The notes under the pieces: model-generated
The model's input: only the letters and a program-made list of their open reading frames with translations
What the model was told of the DNA's origin: nothing
Databases searched by the model: none
Assembly: GCF_900107815.1 (NCBI RefSeq)
Contig: NZ_FNRK01000018.1
Location: forward strand, 1-51,004
Length of the DNA stretch: 51,004 nt
Origin: Eubacterium aggregans
GTDB taxonomy: Bacteria; Bacillota; Clostridia; Eubacteriales; Eubacteriaceae
Direction: 5' to 3'
Program-made: the position numbers and the translations under genes
Shown here: positions 17,109-25,013 of the stretch, in pieces
Position numbering within the stretch: position 1 is the stretch's first letter
Layout: the number at the start of each line of letters is the position of its first letter

Positions 17109-18731
17109 ATGTCCCAAGATATTTATGTGTTCGGGCATCGCAACCCGGATACGGACTCTATTTGCTCTGCCCTGGCTTACGCTAATCTCAAACATGCCCA
17201 AGGTGTGCCCAACGTCGTTGCCGGCCGTCTTGGAAAAATCAATAAGGAAACCCAATTTGTCCTCGATTATTTTGGTGTTACTCCACCTAAACGCATTAGC
17301 GATGTTCATCCCCAGGTCTCAGATCTTAATTTAAACAATGACTCCATGGTAACCGAATCGGAATCCGTCCTCAATACCATGAACAAAATTGTCTCGAATC
17401 CCGGTCGTTCCCTGCCGGTGGTCGATGATGAAAAAAAACTGCTGGGGATGATTGCACTCCCGGACATTATGCAGGCCTATACCGATCCCTTTCGGGCATC
17501 CCTTCTTCGAGATAATGCCACCCCTTACCGTAACGTGATCGATATTTTAGAGGCCCGGGTCATCGGGTCTATCCCTGGTAAAATTATTCTCGGTGATGTT
17601 TATAGCAATACCCAGCTTCATCCCTCCGAACACCTGAATCCCCAGGATTTAATCGTCACCGCTTTAAATGATGGCTCTCTCGAAAAAGCTTTTTTGGCAG
17701 GTGCCCATAATATCATTATATCCAATACGCCCAATGGCACCACGCCCCAGCTGCCCCAGGATTTTCCAGGGGTCATTATGCTCTGTGAAGCCCCCCCTTT
17801 TGAGGTCATCAGACGTCTAACCCAGGTTATTCCCATCGCCAATTTTGTCAAACGGGAAAAGCTGGAGTATTTTGTTATCTATGAAACCATCGACGATGTG
17901 AAGGAGAATATGCTGACCTCGGACCACAACCGCTTTCCCGTGGTGGATGAGGATGGGACCGTTTTGGCCTCCATTACCAAAAGCTCCCTTTTAGACTTCA
18001 AGCGGAAGCAGGTTATCCTTGTGGACCATAACGAGCGGGGTCAATCCATCGGCGGTATCGATGAAGCCGAGATTATCGAAGTCATCGACCATCACCGCAT
18101 TGCAGAGATCCAGACTGCAGCCCCTCTTTATCTCCGATTAGAGCCCGTGGGCTGCACCTGCACCATCATCGCCCGTATCTATGAGGAGAAGGGAATTCCC
18201 ATTCCCAAAGCCATGGCTGGCATTATGCTGTCTGCCATCCTATCCGATACACTGCTCTTTAATTCCCCCACCTGCACCGATTTAGATCGAAAAACCGCCA
18301 TGCATCTGGCGAAAATTGCAGATGTCGATCCCCAGAGCTACGGTCAGAAAATGCTGGTGGCCGGCAGTAACCTCACCGACATGACCCCAGAGGAAATTCT
18401 GAACACTGACCGAAAGCACTTTACCATGGGGAATTACCGGGTAACCATTTCACAGATCAACACCGGGGATTACAAAGGGATGTTCTCCCAACTAAAACCG
18501 GTGCTCTCCCAAATGGAATCGGACTGCGCTACAGGCAGTTTTGATCTGGCGGTGCTCATCGTCTCTGACGTACTGCTGGGAGGCAGCGAGCTCCTGGTCG
18601 CTGGTAAGGCCCGGAAACTGGCAGAGGCCGCCTTTGGCATTGCAGAGGATGATATCAGTCAATTTTTCCCGGGAATGTTTTCCCGTAAAAAGCAGGTCGT
18701 TCCCCCCCTTATGAATGCTGCTTCATTATAG
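17109..18731 (+). CDS. ppaC: CBS-domain manganese-dependent inorganic pyrophosphatase
   Basis: A 540-residue family II pyrophosphatase with the regulatory insert found in clostridia. The DHH catalytic domain starts with FGHRNPDTDSICSALAYANL. The insert (about residues 70-300) holds two CBS halves (LPVVDDEKKLLGMIALPDIM and RFPVVDEDGTVLASITKSSL) around a DRTGG-like domain. The DHH domain then resumes with LVDHNERGQS and EVIDHHRI, and the DHHA2 domain closes the protein. CBS domains in this family bind adenine nucleotides and make the enzyme energy-responsive. Translation initiates after AAGGAGAAG. A lipoprotein gene follows 8 bp later. Confidence 0.95.
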   Translation: MSQDIYVFGHRNPDTDSICSALAYANLKHAQGVPNVVAGRLGKINKETQFVLDYFGVTPPKRISDVHPQVSDLNLNNDSMVTESESVLNTMNKIVSNPGRSLPVVDDEKKLLGMIALPDIMQAYTDPFRASLLRDNATPYRNVIDILEARVIGSIPGKIILGDVYSNTQLHPSEHLNPQDLIVTALNDGSLEKAFLAGAHNIIISNTPNGTTPQLPQDFPGVIMLCEAPPFEVIRRLTQVIPIANFVKREKLEYFVIYETIDDVKENMLTSDHNRFPVVDEDGTVLASITKSSLLDFKRKQVILVDHNERGQSIGGIDEAEIIEVIDHHRIAEIQTAAPLYLRLEPVGCTCTIIARIYEEKGIPIPKAMAGIMLSAILSDTLLFNSPTCTDLDRKTAMHLAKIADVDPQSYGQKMLVAGSNLTDMTPEEILNTDRKHFTMGNYRVTISQINTGDYKGMFSQLKPVLSQMESDCATGSFDLAVLIVSDVLLGGSELLVAGKARKLAEAAFGIAEDDISQFFPGMFSRKKQVVPPLMNAASL

Positions 18732-18739
18732 GAGACGCC

Positions 18740-19501
18740 ATGGGTAAGAAAATCACACTTTTTCTCTGCTTCGCCCTGCTTTTTTTAACCGGCTGTACCA
18801 AAGAGGATATCATCAATAACAAAAAAAATGGTACGGTGGACACTGGACTAGTGGCACAATACCAGGATGGATCCTATACGTCTACCTCCAAAACCTACGA
18901 CAGCTACGGTTACGGCCAAACCCTTGTGATTGAAGTCCACTCTGGTATTATCACAAAAGTGCGTTTTTATGAGCAAAACCGTACCGGTACCCTCAAAAAT
19001 GATGCTGCTGGTACCTGGCTTTCCAAAAGCGACACCCCAACCCTTACCGAGCTTTACAGCACCTTGGTCACTAAATTGATCCGTGCCCAAAGCGCAGATA
19101 TTGATACAGTATCTGGCGCAACTAAAACCTCCCAGGCATTCAAAGATTTAGCCACGTCAGCCATATCCAATGCACAATCCGGCAGTACAGCTGTGTCGAA
19201 GGTCGATTTAGACGACACGTATACCGCCACCAGCAGTCTCCCCACAGAAACAGGCAGCATCGGAACCTTAACCGTCGTCTACGATGGCCACACCATCTCC
19301 GATGTCCAGTACGATGAAGTAAAGGATGGGAGCAATAAAAGCAGCAATATGGTTTATAAACAACTCTTTACCACAATGACACGGGAGACCTTAAAACACC
19401 AGGAACTAACACCCATAACCCCTGATCCCACATTTCCAGAAGAATACGCCACCTACAATGCTTTATTGGAAAACATCAACAGCCAACGGGGCGCATTTTA
19501 A
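18740..19501 (+). CDS. FMN-binding-domain lipoprotein
   Basis: A 253-residue exported protein. Residues 1-19 form a lipoprotein signal ending in the lipobox LTGC, so Cys19 would be lipidated. Residues about 40-140 form an FMN-binding domain (DGSYTSTSKTYDSYGYG; IDTVSGATKTSQAF). The SGATxTS motif is the site where a flavin is attached to threonine in RnfG/NqrC-type and extracellular electron-transfer proteins. The second half (TLTVVYDGHTISDVQYDEVK) looks like a partial second copy without the threonine motif. Eight bases after ppaC, so probably co-transcribed. A role in moving electrons at the outer membrane face is inferred from the motif only. Confidence 0.85.
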   Translation: MGKKITLFLCFALLFLTGCTKEDIINNKKNGTVDTGLVAQYQDGSYTSTSKTYDSYGYGQTLVIEVHSGIITKVRFYEQNRTGTLKNDAAGTWLSKSDTPTLTELYSTLVTKLIRAQSADIDTVSGATKTSQAFKDLATSAISNAQSGSTAVSKVDLDDTYTATSSLPTETGSIGTLTVVYDGHTISDVQYDEVKDGSNKSSNMVYKQLFTTMTRETLKHQELTPITPDPTFPEEYATYNALLENINSQRGAF

Positions 19502-19524
19502 TACGTGATACAACGGAGAACATT

Positions 19525-19905
19525 ATGAAGAATGATACATTTGGCAAGCGATTCCGCGCCCTTCGAACCCAGAAAGGCCTGACCCAAGAAAAAATTGCAG
19601 ATATTTTTTACCTGAACACCAGCTCAATTTCAAAGTATGAAAAGGATAAAAGCATGCCTGAAATTGCTCTGCTTATCCAAATCGCAGATTTTTTTGGTGT
19701 CTCTGTGGACTACTTACTTTGCCGCACAACATGCCCATTACTCATTCGCCCCGACAACGGGGCCGCCCTTATCGATGGTAATGGATCCCCTCATTTCCTG
19801 GATTCCCGGGCCTTTGAAACCCTTTTAGCCTACCTGCGTTTGCCAGAGGATGTCCAGATGGAGATTTCCGATTTTATTTCTTTTAAAGAAAAGCAACGCC
19901 ATTAG
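19525..19905 (+). CDS. XRE-family helix-turn-helix regulator
   Basis: A 126-residue protein. Residues 6-66 form an HTH_3 DNA-binding domain (RFRALRTQKGLTQEKIADIF, then LNTSSISKYEKDKSMPEI). The second half is a short region without a recognisable ligand domain. It follows the lipoprotein gene by 23 bp. Whether it controls that gene or the neighbouring dha operon is unknown. Confidence 0.9.
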   Translation: MKNDTFGKRFRALRTQKGLTQEKIADIFYLNTSSISKYEKDKSMPEIALLIQIADFFGVSVDYLLCRTTCPLLIRPDNGAALIDGNGSPHFLDSRAFETLLAYLRLPEDVQMEISDFISFKEKQRH

Positions 19906-19938
19906 AAAATATTTTGATTTGCTGCCGTATAAAAGTGA

Positions 19939-19979
19939 AAGAGCCGGAATTCCGCAGATGGAATTCCGGCTCTTTTTTT
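19939..19979. terminator. Strong bidirectional terminator
   Basis: A 15-bp perfect stem (19939-19953 with 19960-19974) and a six-base loop, with T-rich tracts on both strands. It separates the convergent XRE regulator and dhaM. Confidence 0.9.
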
Positions 19980-19990
19980 ACAGACTTAGG

Positions 19991-20383
19991 TTAAAACTTC
20001 ACCTGTTCTTTAACCTGTTTTAACACCTCTTCAATATGTTCCACTGAAGAGCCAATGGATGCTTCTACCGCACCAAAGATGGTCCCCTCGACTACGGGAG
20101 CGTCTACCATCTTTATCTTTTCAGGGTCTGAAGACATTTCAATGGCCATCTCTGTGGTCATAATGGCAGAACCCATATCCATCAAAACAATTACGCCATC
20201 ATCGGACATTACTTCTTCGATACCGGCGGTAATCTTTTCTAAATCCGTCCCAATGCTTCCATCGGCCATTCCACCAGCTGCTGCAATTTTAGCATCTGAT
20301 GCCATTTGATGAGCCAGCTCTGCTGCCCCTTCTGCTACCTTTTGACTATGGGATACAACAACGATGCCAACCAAATCAGGCAC
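19991..20383 (-). CDS. dhaM: Dihydroxyacetone kinase phosphotransferase subunit DhaM
   Basis: A 130-residue PTS EIIA-mannose-like protein that passes phosphate from HPr to the ADP bound on DhaL. GIVVVSHSQKVAEGAAEL carries the phospho-histidine (His12), and VIVLMDMGSAIMTTEMAIEM is the second signature. This is the single-domain form without fused HPr or enzyme I parts, so it depends on general PTS proteins from elsewhere. It overlaps dhaL by eight bases and ends the operon before a strong terminator. Confidence 0.95.
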   Translation of the reverse strand: MPDLVGIVVVSHSQKVAEGAAELAHQMASDAKIAAAGGMADGSIGTDLEKITAGIEEVMSDDGVIVLMDMGSAIMTTEMAIEMSSDPEKIKMVDAPVVEGTIFGAVEASIGSSVEHIEEVLKQVKEQVKF

Positions 20384-21017
20384 CTGCCTGCTGTGCGGCT
20401 TCCCGTGCTGCCTGAATCAGATAAGTCACTGAGGTGGCCCCGGGATCCTGGAAGCCGATGCTCCGTTCGCCCAGATAACTGGCACGGCCCTTGGTTGCTA
20501 TGATGGTCTTGGTGTACTCCACACCCTTCCAAGCCGCATCCTCTGCATCCACTAAGGCGTCGGTAATGCTTTTTCCTTCAGCAATCGCTGCATTATATGC
20601 ATCTTTTGCCGGCACAAGAGCATCCAACATGGTCTTCTCTCCGGTTGTCGCCTTCCCACGGCTGATAATACCCGCAATGGCTGCATCAAACATTTCACTG
20701 ATATCTGAAGCTGATAGTTCTTCTTTACCCTTCATGGCCATTCCAGCTTTCATAAAAGCGGTGCCGTAAAGGGGGCCTGATGCACCACCAACAGTGGACA
20801 CCAATGTCATCCCAACCGATTTTAAAATATCAGCAATGGGCTTATCTACCACTGCATCGATTTTTTCTTCAACAGCCTTCATCCCACGATTCATATTAAT
20901 ACCGTGGTCACCATCGCCGATGGCCTGGTCCATATCCGTGAGGGCCTGGCGATGTTCTTCCATCTTATTATTGAATAAATCGACGAAAGTCAATACATCT
21001 TTCTTAGTTGCTGCCAT
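20376..21017 (-). CDS. dhaL: Dihydroxyacetone kinase ADP-binding subunit DhaL
   Basis: A 213-residue all-helical subunit that holds ADP as a fixed cofactor, which DhaM recharges. DMDQAIGDGDHGINMNRG provides the Mg-coordinating aspartates, and VGGASGPLYGTAFMKAG and GRASYLGERSIGFQDPGATS are conserved. Length and motifs are standard for PTS-type DhaL. It lies 78 bp after dhaK, a gap that contains a stable hairpin (21038-21064). Confidence 0.96.
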   Translation of the reverse strand: MAATKKDVLTFVDLFNNKMEEHRQALTDMDQAIGDGDHGINMNRGMKAVEEKIDAVVDKPIADILKSVGMTLVSTVGGASGPLYGTAFMKAGMAMKGKEELSASDISEMFDAAIAGIISRGKATTGEKTMLDALVPAKDAYNAAIAEGKSITDALVDAEDAAWKGVEYTKTIIATKGRASYLGERSIGFQDPGATSVTYLIQAAREAAQQAGA

Positions 21018-21037
21018 ATTTTACCTCTTTTCTAAAG

Positions 21038-21064
21038 AATGACAGGCCAGAAAGGCCTGCCATT
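21038..21064. other. Hairpin in the dhaK-dhaL gap
   Basis: CAGGCC (21043-21048) pairs with GGCCTG (21054-21059), extended by AATG/CATT past one mismatch. T-rich only on the plus strand side. In the dha transcript it would lie just behind dhaK and could set relative amounts of DhaK and DhaL by partial termination or RNA stability. Confidence 0.45.
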
Positions 21065-21095
21065 ATCTTTTTTGTATAATTATAAATTGTTTTCC

Positions 21096-22088
21096 TTAAT
21101 CCTGAGTCAAAGCGATGGTATCTGCAGGTGCTAAAAGCAGTGCTTTCATTTCATCATCAAGTCTCAGTAAGGAAATGGATGCTCCAGCCATATCGATGGA
21201 GGTCATATAGTTGCCAACATAAGTCTTTGCAATCTTGATTCCTTTTTCTGTTAAGACATCGTGAATGCGTTTATTCAAAATGTAGAGTTCCATTGCTGGT
21301 GTTGCGCCACCGCCGTTGACCATTACAGCCACTTCGGAACCGGAATAATCAATATCAGCCATTATCTTATCCAGCAGATGATCCACAATGGCATCAGCCG
21401 GCATGATTTTTTCCCGGCTGGTTCCGGGTTCACCGTGAATACCAATACCCAGTTCGATTTCGTCTTCTTCTAATTCAAAGCCCGGCTTACCCGCAGCAGG
21501 AACAGTAGAAGGTTTGAGGGCGACACCCATGGTACGGACATTGGCGATGACCTTTTCGGCGACGGCTTTAACGGTGGCTAAATCTGCACCTTCTTCCGCC
21601 TTGGCACCGGCGATCTTGTGAACAAAGATAGTTCCCGCAACACCACGACGACCGGTGGTATACAGGGAATCTTCCACTGCAACGTCATCATTGGTGACGA
21701 CATGATCGACTTCAATCCCTTCGTCCTGGGCCATTTCAGCCGCCATTTCGAAGTTCATAACATCTCCAGTATAGTTTTTAACGACCATCAGGACACCTTT
21801 TCCTGCATCAATCGCCTTAATTCCTTCAAAAACCTGGTCTGGTGTGGGAGAAGTATACACAGCACCTGCAACGGCGGCATCTAACATTCCCTTGCCAACA
21901 AAACCACCATGAGTCGGTTCATGGCCGCTGCCACCACCACTGATGAGGGCAACTTTTCCAACTTTCTTTTCTGCTCTGACTAAGACATCAAAATCAGGAA
22001 TTCGCTTAACATATTCAGGATGAGCGTCTACGATACCTTCCAGCATCTCATTTTCGACATTTTCAACATCATTGATAAACTTTTTCAT
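21096..22088 (-). CDS. dhaK: Dihydroxyacetone kinase substrate-binding subunit DhaK
   Basis: A 330-residue subunit that binds dihydroxyacetone covalently through a histidine and receives phosphate from DhaL. SGGGSGHEPTHGGFVGKGML and AVYTSPTPDQVFEGI are family signatures, and LGIGIHGEPGTSREK holds the histidine that forms the hemiaminal. ATG at 22088 follows AGGAGGAA. Divergent from glpK; first gene of dhaKLM. No glycerol dehydrogenase or DhaR/DhaQ regulator gene is beside it, so the source of dihydroxyacetone is not shown here. Confidence 0.96.
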   Translation of the reverse strand: MKKFINDVENVENEMLEGIVDAHPEYVKRIPDFDVLVRAEKKVGKVALISGGGSGHEPTHGGFVGKGMLDAAVAGAVYTSPTPDQVFEGIKAIDAGKGVLMVVKNYTGDVMNFEMAAEMAQDEGIEVDHVVTNDDVAVEDSLYTTGRRGVAGTIFVHKIAGAKAEEGADLATVKAVAEKVIANVRTMGVALKPSTVPAAGKPGFELEEDEIELGIGIHGEPGTSREKIMPADAIVDHLLDKIMADIDYSGSEVAVMVNGGGATPAMELYILNKRIHDVLTEKGIKIAKTYVGNYMTSIDMAGASISLLRLDDEMKALLLAPADTIALTQD

Positions 22089-22128
22089 CAAAAATTCCTC
22101 CTAAGAATTAAGACTTTTACTAAATAAT

Positions 22129-22137
22129 AGTATAACA
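22129..22137 (-). promoter_or_regulatory. Possible extended -10 promoter of dhaKLM
   Basis: On the minus strand TGT-TATACT stands 41 bases before dhaK, giving an extended -10 (TGnTATACT). No convincing -35 is visible. Confidence 0.4.
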
Positions 22138-22138
22138 C

Positions 22139-22337
22139 ATTCAATCTTTAATTACGATTATGTTTCACGAACACGACAAAATATTACTCTATTTAGACAA
22201 TAAATAATAATCAGAAAATCACAACATCTTATGAAAATTTTCAGAAATTGAATAAGGGTGTAAACTGCATGAAAACCGCCTGTTTTCCTTTCATTCTTAT
22301 CGTTAAATTAATAACGTTCTTTTTTCTTTGTTCTCCC
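22139..22337. other. AT-rich spacer between dhaK and glpK promoters
   Basis: About 200 bases with no coding frame of note. I saw no catabolite-responsive element with a good match. It presumably holds upstream control sites for the two divergent transcripts, but none can be named. Confidence 0.3.
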
Positions 22338-22366
22338 TTTACAAATCTGACCGGCTATGCTATCAT
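22338..22366 (+). promoter_or_regulatory. Promoter of glpK
   Basis: TTTACA (22338-22343) and TATCAT (22361-22366) with a 17-base spacer. The implied transcript has a leader of about 260 bases, which is long enough for the terminator at 22458-22536 to act as a control point. Confidence 0.6.
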
Positions 22367-22453
22367 ATGAGTGTAATCGAAAGCGGACTGCTTTTAAAAG
22401 CAAATTATTCCTCTTTCGCAAAACAACATATTCTATATATAGGGCAGGAGACT

Positions 22454-22536
22454 GGAGGGCCGAGCTAAACCATTCGCATCACATAAATTGAATATGTGCT
22501 TGTGTAAGTGTATGTTTAGTTGTCAGCCTTTTTTTT
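22454..22536 (+). promoter_or_regulatory. glpK leader: GlpP-type motif plus intrinsic terminator
   Basis: The motif GGAGGGCCG (22454-22462) overlaps the foot of a long hairpin. GGC (22458-22460) pairs with GCC (22526-22528), and AGCTAAAC (22463-22470) with GTTTAGTT (22514-22521), counting one G-U. Eight T residues follow directly. A near-identical motif and a second terminator lie before the glycerol-3-phosphate dehydrogenase gene. GlpP, encoded nearby, is known in Bacillus to relieve termination in glp leaders when glycerol-3-phosphate is present. Confidence 0.65.
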
Positions 22537-22634
22537 ATGACCTCTCCAATCCTTATCCTTTAATACTTCATTTCGGTTTAATCATGCGTGTCATGTTTAA
22601 ATAATACATTTATAATTCATAGGGGGTTTTATTT

Positions 22635-24128
22635 ATGGCAAAGTATGTATTGGCACTCGATGCAGGAACAACGAGCTCCAGAGCTATCTTATTCAATCAC
22701 GAAAGTGAAATCGTTAGTGTCGCACAGAAGGAATTTACACAGATTTATCCTAAGCCAGGTTGGGTTGAACATGATCCCATGGAAATTTGGGCTACCCAAA
22801 GTGGTGTTGTCAGTGAAGCAATGGCAAAAGTAAGCGCTACTGCTGATGATGTCGTTGCTATCGGTATTACCAACCAGCGTGAAACCACCGTCGTTTGGGA
22901 CCGTGCAACTGGCGAACCGGTTTACAATGCCATCGTATGGCAATGCCGTCGTACCGCCAGCTATGCCGATGATTTCCAGGCCATTCCTGGTTTCGGTGAT
23001 TATGTACAGGAAAACACTGGTCTGATCCTTGACCCCTATTTCTCCTCCACTAAATTACTCTGGATCCTCGATCACGTTGAAGGCGTTCGTGAAAGAGCAG
23101 AAAAAGGCGAATTAGCATTCGGTACTATTGATACCTGGCTGCTCTGGAAACTCACTGGCGGTAAAGTACACGCAACCGACTATTCCAATGCTTCCAGAAC
23201 CATGCTCTTCAACATCAAGACCCTGAAATGGGACGAAGAATTATGTGCGAAGTTCAGAGCTCCCATGAGCTTACTGCCTAATGTACAGCCTTCTTCCAGC
23301 AAATTCGGAACAACCACCCTCTTCGGTGGCGAAATCCCAATTACCGGTATTGCCGGTGACCAACAGGCAGCCCTCTTCGGACAGGCTTGCTTCGATGCTG
23401 GTATGGCTAAGAACACCTACGGAACCGGCTGCTTCATGCTGATGAACACCGGGGAATCTCCAGTGAAGTCCAACAATGGCCTGTTGACCACCATTGCCTG
23501 GGGTTTAGACGGTGTCGTTGATTATGCTCTTGAAGGTTCTATCTTTATCGCTGGTGCTGCCATCCAATGGCTGCGTGACGAAATTAGATTAGTCGATACC
23601 TCCCCTGACTCCGAACACTTTGCTAAGAAAGTGGCTGACACCAATGGCGTTTACATGGTTCCTGCTTTCGCTGGCTTAGGCGCTCCTCACTGGGATGCTT
23701 ATGCTCGTGGCTGTATTGTCGGTCTTACCCGTGGTGCTAACAAATGCCACATCATCCGTGCAACATTAGAATCCCTTGCATTCCAGACCAAAGATGTTTT
23801 GGATGCCATGGAAAAAGACTCTGGCATTACCCTGAAATCCTTAAAGGTTGATGGCGGTGCTTGCGCTAACAACTTCCTGATGCAGTTCCAGGCTGATATC
23901 CTTGGTGTTCCAGTTGACAGACCTTCTATCGTTGAAACCACCGCTATGGGTGCTTCCTACTTAGCTGGTTTAGAAGTTGGATTCTGGGCAAACAAAGCTG
24001 AAGTTGCTTCCGCTTGGAAGATTGACCGTACCTTCGAACCAATGATGGATTCTGAAGTTCGTGCTAAACTGTACAAGGGATGGCAAAAAGCCGTTGAATG
24101 TTCAAAGGGTTGGGAAGACGCTGAATAA
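22635..24128 (+). CDS. glpK: Glycerol kinase
   Basis: A 497-residue FGGY-family kinase making sn-glycerol-3-phosphate. Motifs include the phosphate-1 loop [29 protein letters not shown], the adenosine-region [12 protein letters not shown] and the C-terminal [18 protein letters not shown]. Codon choice is markedly biased to GCT/GGT/GAA types, as in highly expressed genes. The loop where Firmicutes enzymes carry the histidine phosphorylated by PTS enzyme I reads [15 protein letters not shown] here and has no histidine, so PTS activation by that route looks absent. Start has GGGGG eight bases ahead. No glpF gene adjoins it. Confidence 0.97.
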   Translation: MAKYVLALDAGTTSSRAILFNHESEIVSVAQKEFTQIYPKPGWVEHDPMEIWATQSGVVSEAMAKVSATADDVVAIGITNQRETTVVWDRATGEPVYNAIVWQCRRTASYADDFQAIPGFGDYVQENTGLILDPYFSSTKLLWILDHVEGVRERAEKGELAFGTIDTWLLWKLTGGKVHATDYSNASRTMLFNIKTLKWDEELCAKFRAPMSLLPNVQPSSSKFGTTTLFGGEIPITGIAGDQQAALFGQACFDAGMAKNTYGTGCFMLMNTGESPVKSNNGLLTTIAWGLDGVVDYALEGSIFIAGAAIQWLRDEIRLVDTSPDSEHFAKKVADTNGVYMVPAFAGLGAPHWDAYARGCIVGLTRGANKCHIIRATLESLAFQTKDVLDAMEKDSGITLKSLKVDGGACANNFLMQFQADILGVPVDRPSIVETTAMGASYLAGLEVGFWANKAEVASAWKIDRTFEPMMDSEVRAKLYKGWQKAVECSKGWEDAE

Positions 24129-24159
24129 GCATTTACTTTCCCATATGTAAAGATAAATG

Positions 24160-24199
24160 ATATTTTGACGAAAAACCTCCGGGTTTTTCGTCAAAATAT
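24160..24199 (+). terminator. Terminator after glpK
   Basis: An 18-bp perfect stem (24160-24177 with 24182-24199) with loop TCCG; the outer stem is A/T-rich so the T tract is part of the stem. It isolates glpK from glpP. Confidence 0.85.
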
Positions 24200-24286
24200 T
24201 TACAAAAAGTGAGAATTATCCCAATTAGCGGTTTACCTCTGATTGCCGGAGTGCTAGAATAATGACAGTGGAGTTGGAGGGCAGTC

Positions 24287-24889
24287 ATGTCAACAAGAAA
24301 GTGTTTTCTTTTGTTTCAAGCGAATCCAATCATCGCCGCCGTTCGAAATCCAAAAGACATCTACGACGCCGTTGAATCCGAAGCAGAAGTAATTTTCCTT
24401 CTGGGAGGCAACATTTACAATTTGAAGAAAATGGTGGATTTTATTTCTCAATCCGGAAAGCATGCTTTTGTTCATCTGGATCTCTTAAAGGGCTACGCCC
24501 AGGATAATTACTTCATTAAATACTTAAAAGAAGAAATTAATCCAACCGGTGTGATCTCTACAAGGAATTCCCTAGTAGCTAAAGCAAAGCAAGAAGGTTT
24601 GATGACGGTTCAACGCCTTTTCCTTTTGGATTCATCCGCTATGGATACCACTATCCAATCGGCTAGGAAAATCAAGCCGGATGCAGTGGAAGTGTTGCCA
24701 GGACTGGTTCCTAAAATTATCCATCGGGTTAAAGACGAGTTGGCTATCCCCATTATTACGGGTGGATTCATTGAAACAGAAGAAGAAGTACAATCTTGTA
24801 TCAATGCTGGCGCTATTGCTGCCAGTACTTCACACAAGCCCCTTTGGAATGCCCTTTCTCATATTGAAAAGAGTACCGAAGAGGTATAA
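24287..24889 (+). CDS. glpP: Glycerol-3-phosphate-responsive antiterminator
   Basis: A 200-residue TIM-barrel-type regulator of the GlpP family. It shows the opening FLLFQANPIIAAVRNPKDI, then HLDLLKGYAQDNYFIKYLKE, then the end ITGGFIETEEEVQSCINAGA with IAASTSHKPLW. In Bacillus subtilis GlpP bound to glycerol-3-phosphate stabilises glp leader mRNA against termination. Its own ATG follows GGAGGG. It sits between the two leaders (22454-22536 and 24913-24974) it most likely controls. A weak promoter (TTACCT, 16 bases, TAGAAT) may precede it near 24231-24258. Confidence 0.93.
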   Translation: MSTRKCFLLFQANPIIAAVRNPKDIYDAVESEAEVIFLLGGNIYNLKKMVDFISQSGKHAFVHLDLLKGYAQDNYFIKYLKEEINPTGVISTRNSLVAKAKQEGLMTVQRLFLLDSSAMDTTIQSARKIKPDAVEVLPGLVPKIIHRVKDELAIPIITGGFIETEEEVQSCINAGAIAASTSHKPLWNALSHIEKSTEEV

Positions 24890-24912
24890 AAGCACAACTG
24901 AATAAAGGCAAC

Positions 24913-24974
24913 GGAGAGCCGCACATTTTTTCTGACGTATGATTGGTACGGTATGGAATTTGTGTGGTTTTTTT
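24913..24974 (+). promoter_or_regulatory. Leader of the G3P dehydrogenase operon: GlpP-type motif plus terminator
   Basis: GGAGAGCCG (24913-24921) matches the glpK leader motif at eight of nine bases. CCGCACA (24919-24925) pairs with TGTGTGG (24961-24967, one G-U), followed at once by seven T residues. It ends 39 bases before the start of the first dehydrogenase gene, so expression requires read-through. Confidence 0.65.
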
Positions 24975-25013
24975 ATTTCTTGCAAGTTAAAACAAATAAG
25001 AGGAGGAGTTATT

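Noticed and set aside
24939-25013. Upstream 25-codon extension of the glycerol-3-phosphate dehydrogenase frame
   Set aside because: It lies within the leader terminator and the 25014 ATG has a strong AGGAGG site directly at the start of the Rossmann fold.
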